Assembly (NCBI GenBank): GCA_002840645.1
Contig: PHBO01000014.1
Span: 1-64,000 of the forward strand
Direction: 5' to 3'
Length of the DNA stretch: 64,000 bases
Source: Candidatus Cloacimonetes bacterium HGW-Cloacimonetes-3
Lineage (GTDB): Bacteria > Cloacimonadota > Cloacimonadia > Cloacimonadales > Cloacimonadaceae
In this document: piece after piece, positions 26,189-35,118 of the stretch
Layout of the letters: the number at the start of each line of letters is the position of its first letter
Position numbering within the stretch: the stretch's first letter is position 1
Notes under the pieces: model-generated
The model's input: only the letters and a program-made list of their open reading frames with translations
What the model was told of the DNA's origin: nothing
Database searches by the model: none
Translations under genes and position numbers: made by a program

Positions 26189-28303
26189 ATGAACAACTAT
26201 TTCATGGAAACTCACCATCACGAGTGGATTTTGACTAACAGACTGGGAGCTTATGCACTTGGGACTGGGAATCTGATCAATCAGCGCAAGTATCATGGCT
26301 TGTTGATAGCCAGCGACAGTGCCTTTAACCGCACACATCTTGTGGCGGGAATGGAAGAAAAAGTAGAGTGGCGGGGCGAGGTTATCCATCTGGATAGCAA
26401 TAACTATAGCAATTGCATTTATCCAGAGGGATTTCTGCATTTAGTGAAGCCTTGGTTGCGTCCCTATCCTGCCTTTCTGTATTCGGCATTGCCACATCAG
26501 AATGATATTCTGATTTTGAAAGAGATCATGATGGATGAAAATACAAACACGGTGCTGATTAAGTACACTAATTTTGGGCACCATAAGCTTCATTTCGAAT
26601 TCCATCCTAAGTTCACTTTAACAGCACATCACGAGCTTAACCAATCCGGAAGTTTAGATTTTGCTCAATTCGATACTAAAATAGAGGTTCATAGAAATAA
26701 TCCCGATGCCTCAAATCAGGATGTGCCAAGCTCGAAGGATGTAAAATCGGAATTCAGCAGCAATGGTGAAGGTGACTTTGTTCGCTTTTCCGCATGCAGA
26801 ACCGATAACCGCTTATGTGTGCATGGCGCACTTATGCAAGGAGAAGTAATACCCAATCGTTATGTGTATTACAATGTGTTCTACCCTTGGGAAGTAATGA
26901 GCGGATATTCCGGTATTGGAGATCAGATAAGCCTCTTCCAGCTTGCCTTCGATCTAAAGGTAGGAGAAAGCAATTCCATTCTGTTCAGTGATAATGCCAT
27001 CCACGATGCTGCGGCAGTGATTCAGCGAATTGAAGCTCGTTATGCATCTTTACCCAAACCAAACGATTTACCTGCAAAACCTGATCAGGATGACACGCTG
27101 TTAAACTCCTTGGATTATGATGATAATTTCCTGTTCAAACATGATGAATATATGAAGATATTGGAGTTTGCACTAACGGACTTTTTGGCGAATGATGATA
27201 TCGTGGCTGGATACCCATTCTACGGGGCATGGGGCAGAGATACGATGGTGGTGCTAAATGCAATGCTCCACAAGCCTGATAGCCTCGATATTGTGGAGAG
27301 AATCCTGAACAAATACAGCGGCTATATAAAGAACGGGCTTATTCCCAATATGCTTGCCGAATCCGGCAGAGAAGCGAATTATGATACGGTTGATGCTACA
27401 CTGTGGTACATCATCTTGCTGTGGAAGCTTGGTAAACTGAAGCAGGATACCCGTTATTGGGAAGAAAAGATTACGCTTACAGAGAGCATCCTGACTGCCA
27501 TAGTAAATAACTTCACCTATCCTTTCGATGTAAGAAAGGATGGCTTGATTGAATTGCAGGAAGAATTTGCCCATGGTACTTGGATGGATGTGCGCATTGA
27601 TGGCAAACCTATAACCCCCAGAAGCGGTGCTCCTGTGGAGATAAATGCATTGTGGTATAATGCTTTGTGTAGCTATGATGCCATGTGTATCGCCCTGGGT
27701 AATGCTACAGGTAAAAAAAGCCCGGCTCTTGCGCAGATGGTATCTTTAAAAGACCAAGTGCGGGATTCCTTTGGCAAGTTTTGGAATGATGACTTTCTTG
27801 CCGACAGACTGAAGGGTAATGAACCTGTTATTGAGATACGCCCCAATGCTCTTCTTGCCCTTTCTCTGCCCTGGGCAGTGCTAAGTAGGGATAAGATGGA
27901 AAAGGTTCTGGAACGTGCCTTTATGGAGCTATATACCAATTATGGCATACGTACTCTTAGTCCCAGAGACATGCGTTTTCGCAAGAAATACTATGGCACA
28001 CAGCGGGAACGTGATATGTCCTACCATAACGGCAGCGTGTGGGCTTGGCTATTGGGTGCTTTCAGTGGTTTGTATGTGAAAACCTATAGTGGTATTCGTA
28101 GTGATGCAGAAATAGCAGAAACGCTCAGTTCCTTCGTGCAAACCTTCCGTCAGAGCTTTATGCGTGGGCATATTGCCTCCGTAGCAGAGATATGGGATGG
28201 CGATGCACCGCATTTCCCGAAAGGCGCACCTGCGCAGGCATGGAGCGTGGCAGCACTGTACAATATTGAAAGCTATATTGTCAAACTGGGGGAACAGAAA
28301 TGA
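26189..28303 (+). CDS. Glycogen debranching enzyme family protein (amylo-alpha-1,6-glucosidase)
   Basis: 704 residues: an N-terminal GDE_N beta-domain (GAYALGTGNLINQRKYHGLL near residues 20-40) and a C-terminal (alpha/alpha)6 GH133/GDE_C barrel with YPFYGAWGRDTMVVL (~345), TVDATLWYI (~405), FAHGTWMDVRIDG (~470) and NGSVWAWLLGAF (~615). It hydrolyses alpha-1,6 branch stubs in glycogen-like glucans in the cytoplasm. GGGGG before the ATG is the likely ribosome-binding site. First gene of a six-gene operon; it overlaps the glycosyltransferase by 4 bp. Confidence 0.92.
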   Translation: MNNYFMETHHHEWILTNRLGAYALGTGNLINQRKYHGLLIASDSAFNRTHLVAGMEEKVEWRGEVIHLDSNNYSNCIYPEGFLHLVKPWLRPYPAFLYSALPHQNDILILKEIMMDENTNTVLIKYTNFGHHKLHFEFHPKFTLTAHHELNQSGSLDFAQFDTKIEVHRNNPDASNQDVPSSKDVKSEFSSNGEGDFVRFSACRTDNRLCVHGALMQGEVIPNRYVYYNVFYPWEVMSGYSGIGDQISLFQLAFDLKVGESNSILFSDNAIHDAAAVIQRIEARYASLPKPNDLPAKPDQDDTLLNSLDYDDNFLFKHDEYMKILEFALTDFLANDDIVAGYPFYGAWGRDTMVVLNAMLHKPDSLDIVERILNKYSGYIKNGLIPNMLAESGREANYDTVDATLWYIILLWKLGKLKQDTRYWEEKITLTESILTAIVNNFTYPFDVRKDGLIELQEEFAHGTWMDVRIDGKPITPRSGAPVEINALWYNALCSYDAMCIALGNATGKKSPALAQMVSLKDQVRDSFGKFWNDDFLADRLKGNEPVIEIRPNALLALSLPWAVLSRDKMEKVLERAFMELYTNYGIRTLSPRDMRFRKKYYGTQRERDMSYHNGSVWAWLLGAFSGLYVKTYSGIRSDAEIAETLSSFVQTFRQSFMRGHIASVAEIWDGDAPHFPKGAPAQAWSVAALYNIESYIVKLGEQK

Positions 28304-29643
28304 AGATATTAATGTTCACCTGGGAGTTCCCTCCCCTGATTTCTGGTGGATTGGGCATGGCGTGTTACGGAATGGTGAAAGCCTTGCTGGCACAAGGAAT
28401 TAAGATAGACTTGGTATTGCCTACCAAGGAACTGGTGTATTTCCCCATGCGCGAAGAAAGTGATGTAGATACTTTACCGGTAATATTCCTTGATCCCTTG
28501 ATGCACAAAGAGTACAGCAGGCACAAGTTTGAGACAATAAACGAACGTCTGGAGTATATAGGTATTACATCTCAGCCGCAATCCTACTTCAGCCTTAAAG
28601 AGATCAGGCAGTATGCTGCTTCGGTTAAGAAGCACTATTGGCTTAGTGAAGTAGTTACTGATGAAGAACAAGACCTTTGGGATGAAATGACCACTAACCT
28701 GATTGGCGATGAAGACCTTATCCGTAAGGTGCAGGAATATACGCTGCGAGCTGATCGTTTTGCCAGAACACTGGATTATGATCTTATCCATTCTCACGAT
28801 TGGTTAACCTATCCCAGCGGCATGCTTGCTAAACAGATTAGCAAAAAACCTCTGGTGGTTCATATTCATGCCACAGAATTTGATCGGGCTGGTGGACCCG
28901 GAGACGAGCGGGTTCATAAAATAGAACATGCAGGTATGACCTATGCAGATAAAGTAATTGCTGTGTCCAAATACACCGCACAAATGATCATGAGCCGTTA
29001 TAGAATAGATACAGGTAAAATCCGCATCATTCATAATGCCTTTTCTTTACCTGTGGATACGGTGCTAACCCAGGAGAGGATATTTAAAGGACCTACGGTG
29101 CTTTTCCTGGGACGAGTTACCTTGCAGAAAGGACCTGATTATTTCCTTGATGTGGCAGACCGGGTGTTAAAAGTGCATCCTGAAGCAAGGTTTATCATTG
29201 CCGGTACAGGTGATATGTCCCGCCATCTTTTACGTAAGTCTGCGGCAATGAGGCTGAAAAACCGTTTCCTGTTTACCGGGTTCTTAAACCGCAAGCAAGT
29301 TGAGAGTATTCTGAGAGCAGCGGATATCTATGTGCTGCCCTCTGTATCAGAGCCTTTTGGTATATCACCCCTGGAAGCTATGGCTTTTGGAATAACCTCA
29401 ATAATTTCAAAACAATCCGGTGTTGCCGAGGTTGTAAATCATGCTTTTAAGATAGACTATTGGGATATAGACCTCTGGGCTGAGACCATAAATCACCTTA
29501 TAGAGAACCCTGAGAAGCGTATCAAAATGGGAATCGAGGGTATGCAAGAAGTGAACCGCATCCAATGGGATGAGGCTGCAGAAAAGATCAGGCATCTTTA
29601 TTCCACTATGTTAGCGGAGTATATCCGCAGACCGAAGAATTAG
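28300..29643 (+). CDS. Glycosyltransferase family 4/5-type protein, probable glucan (glycogen) synthase
   Basis: 447 residues with two Rossmann domains (GT-B). The N-terminus MFTWEFPPLISGGLGMACYG is the acceptor-side loop typical of glycogen synthase-like enzymes. HSHDWLTYPSGMLA and VVHIHATEFDR (~165-190) lie in the active cleft, LFLGRVTLQKGPDYF (~267) begins the nucleotide-sugar domain, and SVSEPFGISPLEAMAFG (~348) holds the E-x7-E donor-binding glutamates. Between a debranching enzyme and a GH57 enzyme, it most likely extends an alpha-glucan from a nucleotide sugar. A trehalose- or sucrose-related role is the main alternative. Confidence 0.9.
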   Translation: MKILMFTWEFPPLISGGLGMACYGMVKALLAQGIKIDLVLPTKELVYFPMREESDVDTLPVIFLDPLMHKEYSRHKFETINERLEYIGITSQPQSYFSLKEIRQYAASVKKHYWLSEVVTDEEQDLWDEMTTNLIGDEDLIRKVQEYTLRADRFARTLDYDLIHSHDWLTYPSGMLAKQISKKPLVVHIHATEFDRAGGPGDERVHKIEHAGMTYADKVIAVSKYTAQMIMSRYRIDTGKIRIIHNAFSLPVDTVLTQERIFKGPTVLFLGRVTLQKGPDYFLDVADRVLKVHPEARFIIAGTGDMSRHLLRKSAAMRLKNRFLFTGFLNRKQVESILRAADIYVLPSVSEPFGISPLEAMAFGITSIISKQSGVAEVVNHAFKIDYWDIDLWAETINHLIENPEKRIKMGIEGMQEVNRIQWDEAAEKIRHLYSTMLAEYIRRPKN

Positions 29644-29651
29644 GAGCAACA

Positions 29652-30851
29652 ATGCTGAATATCATCTTCTACTTCCAAGTTCATCAGCCCTACCGGCTGG
29701 ATCACTTCAATGTGCTGGACATCGGCAAAAACAGAAACCTCTTCGACGATAAACTAAATGGATTAGTGATGCGTAAAGTGGCAGAGAAATGCTACCTGCC
29801 AACCAATAAATTGTTACTGGAGCTTATCCAGCAAAGCGAGGGACGCTTCAAGATAGCTTTCTCGATAACGGGGACAGCAATAGAGCAATTCAAGTTGTAT
29901 TCCCCCGAGACACTGGATTCGTTTAAAAGACTGGTGGATACCGGCTGTGTGGAACTGCTGGGCGAAACATACTTTCACTCGCTGGCATTTCTGTATGATA
30001 CCAATGAGTTTCTGGATCAGGTTGCAATGCATCGTGATCTGATGCAAAAGGAATTTGGCTATTATACCACTACTTTCCGTAATACTGAGCTTATCTATCA
30101 GGATAGGCTTTCGGATCTCATCTATGAAGTGGAAGGCTTTAAGACAATTGTTACCGAGGGTGTTGATCGTATCCTGCAATGGCGCACTCCCTTGTATGCA
30201 TATAAGAATTATTCCAAGGATATCAATCTGTTACTGAAATACTACCAGTTGGCTGATGATATTGCTTTCAGATTCTCAAACCGTGATTGGCCGGAGTACC
30301 CGCTTACGGTGGAGAAGTTCGTTTCATGGATAGATCACCTAACCTTGGGAGAAACAAGTGGCAAGAACCTATTCCTTAACCTGTTTATGGATTATGAGAC
30401 CTTTGGAGAGCATCAATGGGCTTCGTCCGGTATCTTTGAATTCATGAGGCACTTCCCTTCAGAAGTTCTTAAGCGTCCGCATCTTGGCTTTGCCAACCCA
30501 AAAGATACTACGCATCTGGCTAACTACCAGCAGGAGTCCTTATCCTTCCCCGAAGCAGTGTCTTGGGCAGATGAACAACGTGATCTGTCTGCATGGCTGG
30601 AAAACGGCATGCAAAAGAACGCCATCGAAACTCTCTATGAGCTGTTCTCGCGGATTAAACAGAAAGGCGATCCGGAGTTGCTTAGAATAGCAAGGTTGCT
30701 AAGCACCTCCGACCATTTCTACTATATGTGTTCCAAATACTTCCAAGATGGAGATGTGCATAAATACTTCTCGCCTTATGATTCCCCAGATCAGGCATAC
30801 ACCTACTTCATCACAGCCTTGGCAGAACTTGAAGAACGGATAATGGGTTAA
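29652..30851 (+). CDS. Glycoside hydrolase family 57 (alpha-amylase / 4-alpha-glucanotransferase type)
   Basis: 399 residues. The GH57 conserved regions appear in order: HQPYR (I, ~11), LLGETYFHS (II, ~108), FRNTELIYQ (III, carrying the nucleophile Glu, ~138), MDYETFGEHQ (IV, with the acid/base Asp, ~258) and a C-terminal helical region. The length fits intracellular GH57 alpha-amylases, shorter than branching enzymes. It starts 8 nt after the glycosyltransferase, so glucan synthesis and breakdown genes are coupled here. Confidence 0.93.
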   Translation: MLNIIFYFQVHQPYRLDHFNVLDIGKNRNLFDDKLNGLVMRKVAEKCYLPTNKLLLELIQQSEGRFKIAFSITGTAIEQFKLYSPETLDSFKRLVDTGCVELLGETYFHSLAFLYDTNEFLDQVAMHRDLMQKEFGYYTTTFRNTELIYQDRLSDLIYEVEGFKTIVTEGVDRILQWRTPLYAYKNYSKDINLLLKYYQLADDIAFRFSNRDWPEYPLTVEKFVSWIDHLTLGETSGKNLFLNLFMDYETFGEHQWASSGIFEFMRHFPSEVLKRPHLGFANPKDTTHLANYQQESLSFPEAVSWADEQRDLSAWLENGMQKNAIETLYELFSRIKQKGDPELLRIARLLSTSDHFYYMCSKYFQDGDVHKYFSPYDSPDQAYTYFITALAELEERIMG

Positions 30852-30853
30852 CT

Positions 30854-32269
30854 ATGAAAGGAAAAGTACTAATTCTTGAAGATGATGTAGTTCTTGCCGA
30901 ACAGATTGGCAAGGTGATGAAGCGTTATGAATATGAAGTGTTAATTACTACCAATAGCGATATGTTCTTTGATGAGCTTAGGGTATTCCAGCCTGATGTG
31001 ATTCTGCTTGATGTGTTTCTTGTAGGCTCCAGATTAAATGGCATTCAAGTACTGAAGCACCTTAAAACCAACATGGACTTAAATTACAAGGTCATCGTTA
31101 TATCCGGTGAGGTTAGCACTGCTCAGATTTCCGAGATTCGCGAGCTGGGTGCCTACCACTTTACGGAAAAGGGTTCAGCATTCAGCACGAACCAATTGCT
31201 TCTGCATATAGAGAATGCCATCACGCTGAAAAAACAGGAAGAAGAGCATATTGGTTTGCAGATAGAGTATATTAACCTAAAGAAGCAGTTTACCCGCAGT
31301 TTCCCCTTCATCGGTGAGTGCCCGGCGATACAGCGTGTACGGGAACAAGTCTCGCGTCTTGCTTCGGTGGATGAAGACTTGTTCATTATAGGTGAAACCG
31401 GCACCGGAAAAGAGGTTGCAGCAAATTACTACTATATTAACACAAAGCGTTTTGGGAAGCCCTTTCATACGGTTAATTGCAGTGCTTTAACCGAGAGTCT
31501 GATAGAATCCGAACTGTTTGGGCATCTAAAAGGCTCTTACACCAATGCAGACCGTAGTAGAACCGGCTTTTTCGAGGAATGCACTAATGGCTTACTATTC
31601 TTAGATGAAGTTACCAATCTATCGTTAATAGCACAATCCAAAATACTACGCGCCATAGAAAATAAAGAAATTCAGGTAGTAGGTGGCAACCTCAAAAAGG
31701 TGGACACCCGTTTGATTTTTGCCTCTAATGCAGGTCTGGAAAAGCTCTCTGACCCCAATCAGTTTCGTAAGGATTTGTTTTACCGCATCGAAGGCAATAT
31801 AGTAGAGCTACCTCCTCTACGGGAAAGGGATGACGATATCTTGCTGCTTATGAGCTATTTCTTCACAAGTTTCTCCTCTCAATACAGCACCATAGACGAG
31901 CTTGATCTTCCTGCGATGAAAGAAGACTTGTTACACTACAGTTGGCCCGGGAACATTAGAGAACTGCGAAACTTCTGTAAGTTTATCATGATAAATGAGA
32001 GAAAGCTAAGCAACAACATAATATTGAAGCATTTGAAACAAAAAGCAGTACTTCAATCCGGTAACAATGACCAAGATGTGGAGAAATACATCAATATCCC
32101 ATGTTTGAAAGATAGTGTTGCCGCTTTTGAAAGAGATTACCTCTTGCACCATCTTGCAGTGAATTCGTGGCGTGTTTCGCAGACTGCCAAGAACATCGGC
32201 ATTGAACGTACAACTCTCTACAAGAAAATGAAGTCACTGGAAATAAACCCACTTCCAGAGGAAGAGTAG
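30854..32269 (+). CDS. NtrC-type response regulator with altered sigma-54 contact loop
   Basis: 471 residues: receiver domain (1-120; acidic pocket LEDD, phospho-acceptor Asp in VILLDVF), a linker helix, an AAA+ domain (~150-385; Walker A GETGTGKE, Walker B GLLFLDEV) and a C-terminal Fis-type helix-turn-helix (SQTAKNIGIERTTLYKKM). The loop that normally reads GAFTGA and touches sigma-54 reads GSYTNA here (in HLKGSYTNAD), so sigma-54 activation in the usual way is doubtful. It follows the GH57 gene by 2 nt and precedes the YbbR gene by 1 nt; no histidine kinase is adjacent. Control of glucan use is inferred from position only. Confidence 0.92.
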   Translation: MKGKVLILEDDVVLAEQIGKVMKRYEYEVLITTNSDMFFDELRVFQPDVILLDVFLVGSRLNGIQVLKHLKTNMDLNYKVIVISGEVSTAQISEIRELGAYHFTEKGSAFSTNQLLLHIENAITLKKQEEEHIGLQIEYINLKKQFTRSFPFIGECPAIQRVREQVSRLASVDEDLFIIGETGTGKEVAANYYYINTKRFGKPFHTVNCSALTESLIESELFGHLKGSYTNADRSRTGFFEECTNGLLFLDEVTNLSLIAQSKILRAIENKEIQVVGGNLKKVDTRLIFASNAGLEKLSDPNQFRKDLFYRIEGNIVELPPLRERDDDILLLMSYFFTSFSSQYSTIDELDLPAMKEDLLHYSWPGNIRELRNFCKFIMINERKLSNNIILKHLKQKAVLQSGNNDQDVEKYINIPCLKDSVAAFERDYLLHHLAVNSWRVSQTAKNIGIERTTLYKKMKSLEINPLPEEE

Positions 32270-32270
32270 C

Positions 32271-33146
32271 TTGTTCAGAGAAAACCTTGGTATAAGGATA
32301 TTCTCCTTAGTGCTGGCGGTCTTTGTCTGGGTGCAATCCCAGTTAACTACCGAGCATCGTACTGTGGTAGGCTTACCTGTAAACCTGAAATCTGTTCCTA
32401 AGAACATAACTCTGGAGCGCTTGCCACAAAGTATTCCCTTCCAGGTAAAAGGGAAGGGATTGGACATCATAAAACTCAAGCTATCCCACACAAAAGTATC
32501 TATAGATGCCAGTAAAATCCAGCCCGGGGTGGACATCATATCTCTAACAGACTACACTATAGACCTTCCTGAAAACATAAATATAACCCTCCTTGGTCCT
32601 GCTGATCAGCAAGAAATTGCCGTACATGCAGATGTTTTCCACCAGAAGAAAGTGCCGGTCCAGCTTAGTTATGCAGATACATTTACCAGACAGCGTTTTG
32701 CCAGCCTGAAGTTCGAATTAGTGCCTGATCGCGTGATAGTTTTTGGACCCAAGAACAAAGTGCAGGCAATCGATTTTGCCTATACAGAAGCTATTACAAG
32801 GGAAATGGCTTCAGAGCGTGATTTTATTCTCAAACTAAATGCTACTGGTGATGATGTTTCTTTCTCTGAAACCCAGGTACGGGTGCGGGTATCCAATTCA
32901 TACAATACCAGCAAGGTATTAGATAATCTAAAAATTATCTCAGAAGCGGGGAAGAGCTGTTTCCCAAGCCATGCTACCGTAAAAATAGCCGGAGATTCCG
33001 AGCTACTTAAGCAATTCGATCCTGTAAATGTTAAGATCACTATATCCCCGGAAGCAGATACCCAAGGCTTACATAGCTTGAAAGTAGAGCTACCCTTGGG
33101 TATAGAGCTCGTTGCCATCACTCCTGACAAGGTGCGCATTAAATAA
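32271..33146 (+). CDS. YbbR-domain protein (CdaR-like)
   Basis: 291 residues beginning at TTG 32271, one nt after the regulator stop. An N-terminal membrane anchor (IRIFSLVLAVFVWV) is followed by about three YbbR repeats (~35-290; VGLPVNLKSVPKN, VPVQLSYADTF, and LKVELPLGIELVAITPDKV at the end). In Firmicutes YbbR/CdaR modulates a diadenylate cyclase; no cyclase gene is in this window, so that link is only family knowledge. Probably an inner-membrane protein facing outward. Its stop abuts the tsaD start with no gap. Confidence 0.85.
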   Translation: MFRENLGIRIFSLVLAVFVWVQSQLTTEHRTVVGLPVNLKSVPKNITLERLPQSIPFQVKGKGLDIIKLKLSHTKVSIDASKIQPGVDIISLTDYTIDLPENINITLLGPADQQEIAVHADVFHQKKVPVQLSYADTFTRQRFASLKFELVPDRVIVFGPKNKVQAIDFAYTEAITREMASERDFILKLNATGDDVSFSETQVRVRVSNSYNTSKVLDNLKIISEAGKSCFPSHATVKIAGDSELLKQFDPVNVKITISPEADTQGLHSLKVELPLGIELVAITPDKVRIK

Positions 33147-34163
33147 ATGAACAAATCCATTATCCTTGCCTTCGAATCGTCCTGCGATGATACTTCTGTT
33201 GCCATTATGGACACAGATTACCATGTTTTGGTAAATCTTGTATCCACCCAACCGGAGCATCTTGCCTTTGGTGGCGTATTACCCGAATTAGCCTCCAGAC
33301 TGCATCTTAAGAACATTCTTCTGTTAACTCAAAATGCTCTGGATCGTGCGGGCTTAAAGCTTTCAGATATAAACGCCATAGCTGTTTCTGTGAACCCTGG
33401 TTTGATCGGGTCATTACTTGTGGGACTCTCCTTTGCAAAAAGTTTAGCCTGGAGCTTATCCTTGCCGCTGATAACTGTGAACCACATGCTTGCCCACATT
33501 TTTGCCAATTTCATTGATCACCACGAGATAAGCACACCTTTTCTGGCATTGGTGGTATCGGGCGGGCATACCGAGATGGTACATTTTAAAAGCCTTACGG
33601 AGTTCGAAGTGATTGGTAAAACCCTGGATGATGCTTCCGGTGAAAGCTTTGATAAAGCTGCCAAGCTACTTGGCTTAGGCTTCCCCGGTGGTCCCATTAT
33701 TGATAAGCTCGCTGTAACTGGCAATCCGGAATTTTTGAAGTTCCCACGGGCACTTCCTCCAAAGGATAACTTCAATTTCAGCTATAGTGGACTTAAAACA
33801 TCGATCAGAACGTGGTTAGCCAATCAGGAAGCTTCTGATATTCAAGCCAACTTGCCTAACATTGCAGCTTCCGTGCAGCAAGCTATTATCGACCCCCTTA
33901 TCAACAAATCCGTCATTTGGGCTAAACAGCACAATATCCCCAATATCCTTATTGCCGGCGGAGTGGCAGCCAATTCTCAGCTAAGGAAACAGCTTAGTGA
34001 AAAGGCAGCTAAGGCAGGAATTAAGGTATTTTATCCCTCTCTTGCTCTTTGCATGGATAATGCAGCAATGGTGGCTTCCGCAGCCATCCCGAAATATCTG
34101 GCTGGGATTCATGCTCCCCTTACTTCCAATGCTTTTTCCCTGAAAGGAACTAAAGAACTGTAA
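33147..34163 (+). CDS. tsaD: tRNA N6-threonylcarbamoyladenosine synthase catalytic subunit
   Basis: 338 residues, normal for TsaD (YgjD/Kae1). It transfers threonylcarbamoyl to A37 of ANN-reading tRNAs with TsaB and TsaE. ASKHA-fold marks: ILAFESSCDDTS at the start, GGVLPELASRLH (~42-53), metal-site His113 and His117 in VNHMLAH, VSGGHTEM (~138), IAGGVAANSQLR (~270) and the C-terminal CMDNAAMVA with its metal-ligand Asp. Last gene of the glucan operon, an unusual setting for a tRNA-modification gene. Confidence 0.95.
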   Translation: MNKSIILAFESSCDDTSVAIMDTDYHVLVNLVSTQPEHLAFGGVLPELASRLHLKNILLLTQNALDRAGLKLSDINAIAVSVNPGLIGSLLVGLSFAKSLAWSLSLPLITVNHMLAHIFANFIDHHEISTPFLALVVSGGHTEMVHFKSLTEFEVIGKTLDDASGESFDKAAKLLGLGFPGGPIIDKLAVTGNPEFLKFPRALPPKDNFNFSYSGLKTSIRTWLANQEASDIQANLPNIAASVQQAIIDPLINKSVIWAKQHNIPNILIAGGVAANSQLRKQLSEKAAKAGIKVFYPSLALCMDNAAMVASAAIPKYLAGIHAPLTSNAFSLKGTKEL

Positions 34164-34234
34164 TCCCACAGCATTATCATCAGACCAATTTCTTCGCTTC
34201 GAGCGGATACTGGTAACAGCAATTGTTATAGAAT

Positions 34235-34268
34235 TACGGATGAAATACGCATCCCATCCGTATTTCAT
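34235..34268. terminator. Overlapping hairpins between convergent genes
   Basis: ATGAAATACG/CGTATTTCAT (34240-34249 with 34259-34268, 10 bp) and the alternative TACGGAT/ATCCGTA (34235-34241 with 34256-34262) share bases, so only one can form at a time. It lies between the end of tsaD and the end of the PHP gene and lacks a T-tract. Confidence 0.5.
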
Positions 34269-34338
34269 AAGTAATGCATAAGCAATTCAGGCAAGGAAGT
34301 TGCACCCAGAATTCTTTTAAGCTTCTTCAGATTACATG

Positions 34339-35118
34339 TTAGCTATATATAATAGGCTTGAGGCTGTTTTTGGAAATCGCAAAATCGGTAGCTAAGTTTC
34401 TATACAATTCCGGGATACAATGCATGTAATCATCAAAATCAGCTAAGCGATGGGCATCGCTACCAATAGAGAACATATTACCGCCCATGGCTCGATACAG
34501 CTCCAGGTGTTCCGGTTCCGGGTGATAGTATTTGTAGCCTCTACGCAGAGGTCCGAAGTTTATCTCCAAGGCAATACCGCGCTTAATCATGGTAGCGAAT
34601 ATCTCCCTGATTAGCGGTAAGAACATGGTTTCATCCGGTATAGACTTGTAATAGCGCTTATATACACCCAAATGCCCAAGAACATCTATATCGCAAGTAC
34701 TTACAAGCTCAAGGTTGAATTCATAATACTCTTTCACCTGCGCTTCCGACAAGGGATTAAGCAGGGGCATAGCAACATTGGTGTGATCAGAGAGAAAATG
34801 AACCGAACCAATAATAATATCGAAATCCAGCCCCTCTATCAGACCCGCTGCATAGTCTTTAACTCTATGGTAATCGCCTATCTCAATGCCACAAAGTATT
34901 CTTAGCTGCGGGTAAATGTGCTGCAAAGCCCGGATGCGTGAGTGATATTTGCTAAGAGACATCAAGCCGTTCGTTCTTAGTTCTTCCGGAAGCAGATCGA
35001 GATGCTCGGTGATGGCTATTTCATCATAACCAAGCTCTATAGCTCTTTGTACAAGCTCTTCCGCTTTTATCTTGCTGTCAAAACTGTCTTCCGTGTGTAG
35101 GTGATAATCGTATTTCAT
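34339..35118 (-). CDS. PHP-domain phosphoesterase, histidinol-phosphatase-like
   Basis: 259 residues. The trinuclear-metal PHP fold is shown by DYHLHTEDSFDSK (His6, His8), ITEHLD (~37-42), IGSVHFL (~110), GHLGVYKR (~153) and IGSDAHR (~222). This is the histidinol-phosphatase (HisK/HisJ) arrangement, though PHP proteins of this size also hydrolyse other phosphates. No other histidine-pathway genes are nearby. Its start overlaps the stop of the dehydratase-activator gene by 4 bp. Confidence 0.85.
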   Translation of the reverse strand: MKYDYHLHTEDSFDSKIKAEELVQRAIELGYDEIAITEHLDLLPEELRTNGLMSLSKYHSRIRALQHIYPQLRILCGIEIGDYHRVKDYAAGLIEGLDFDIIIGSVHFLSDHTNVAMPLLNPLSEAQVKEYYEFNLELVSTCDIDVLGHLGVYKRYYKSIPDETMFLPLIREIFATMIKRGIALEINFGPLRRGYKYYHPEPEHLELYRAMGGNMFSIGSDAHRLADFDDYMHCIPELYRNLATDFAISKNSLKPIIYS

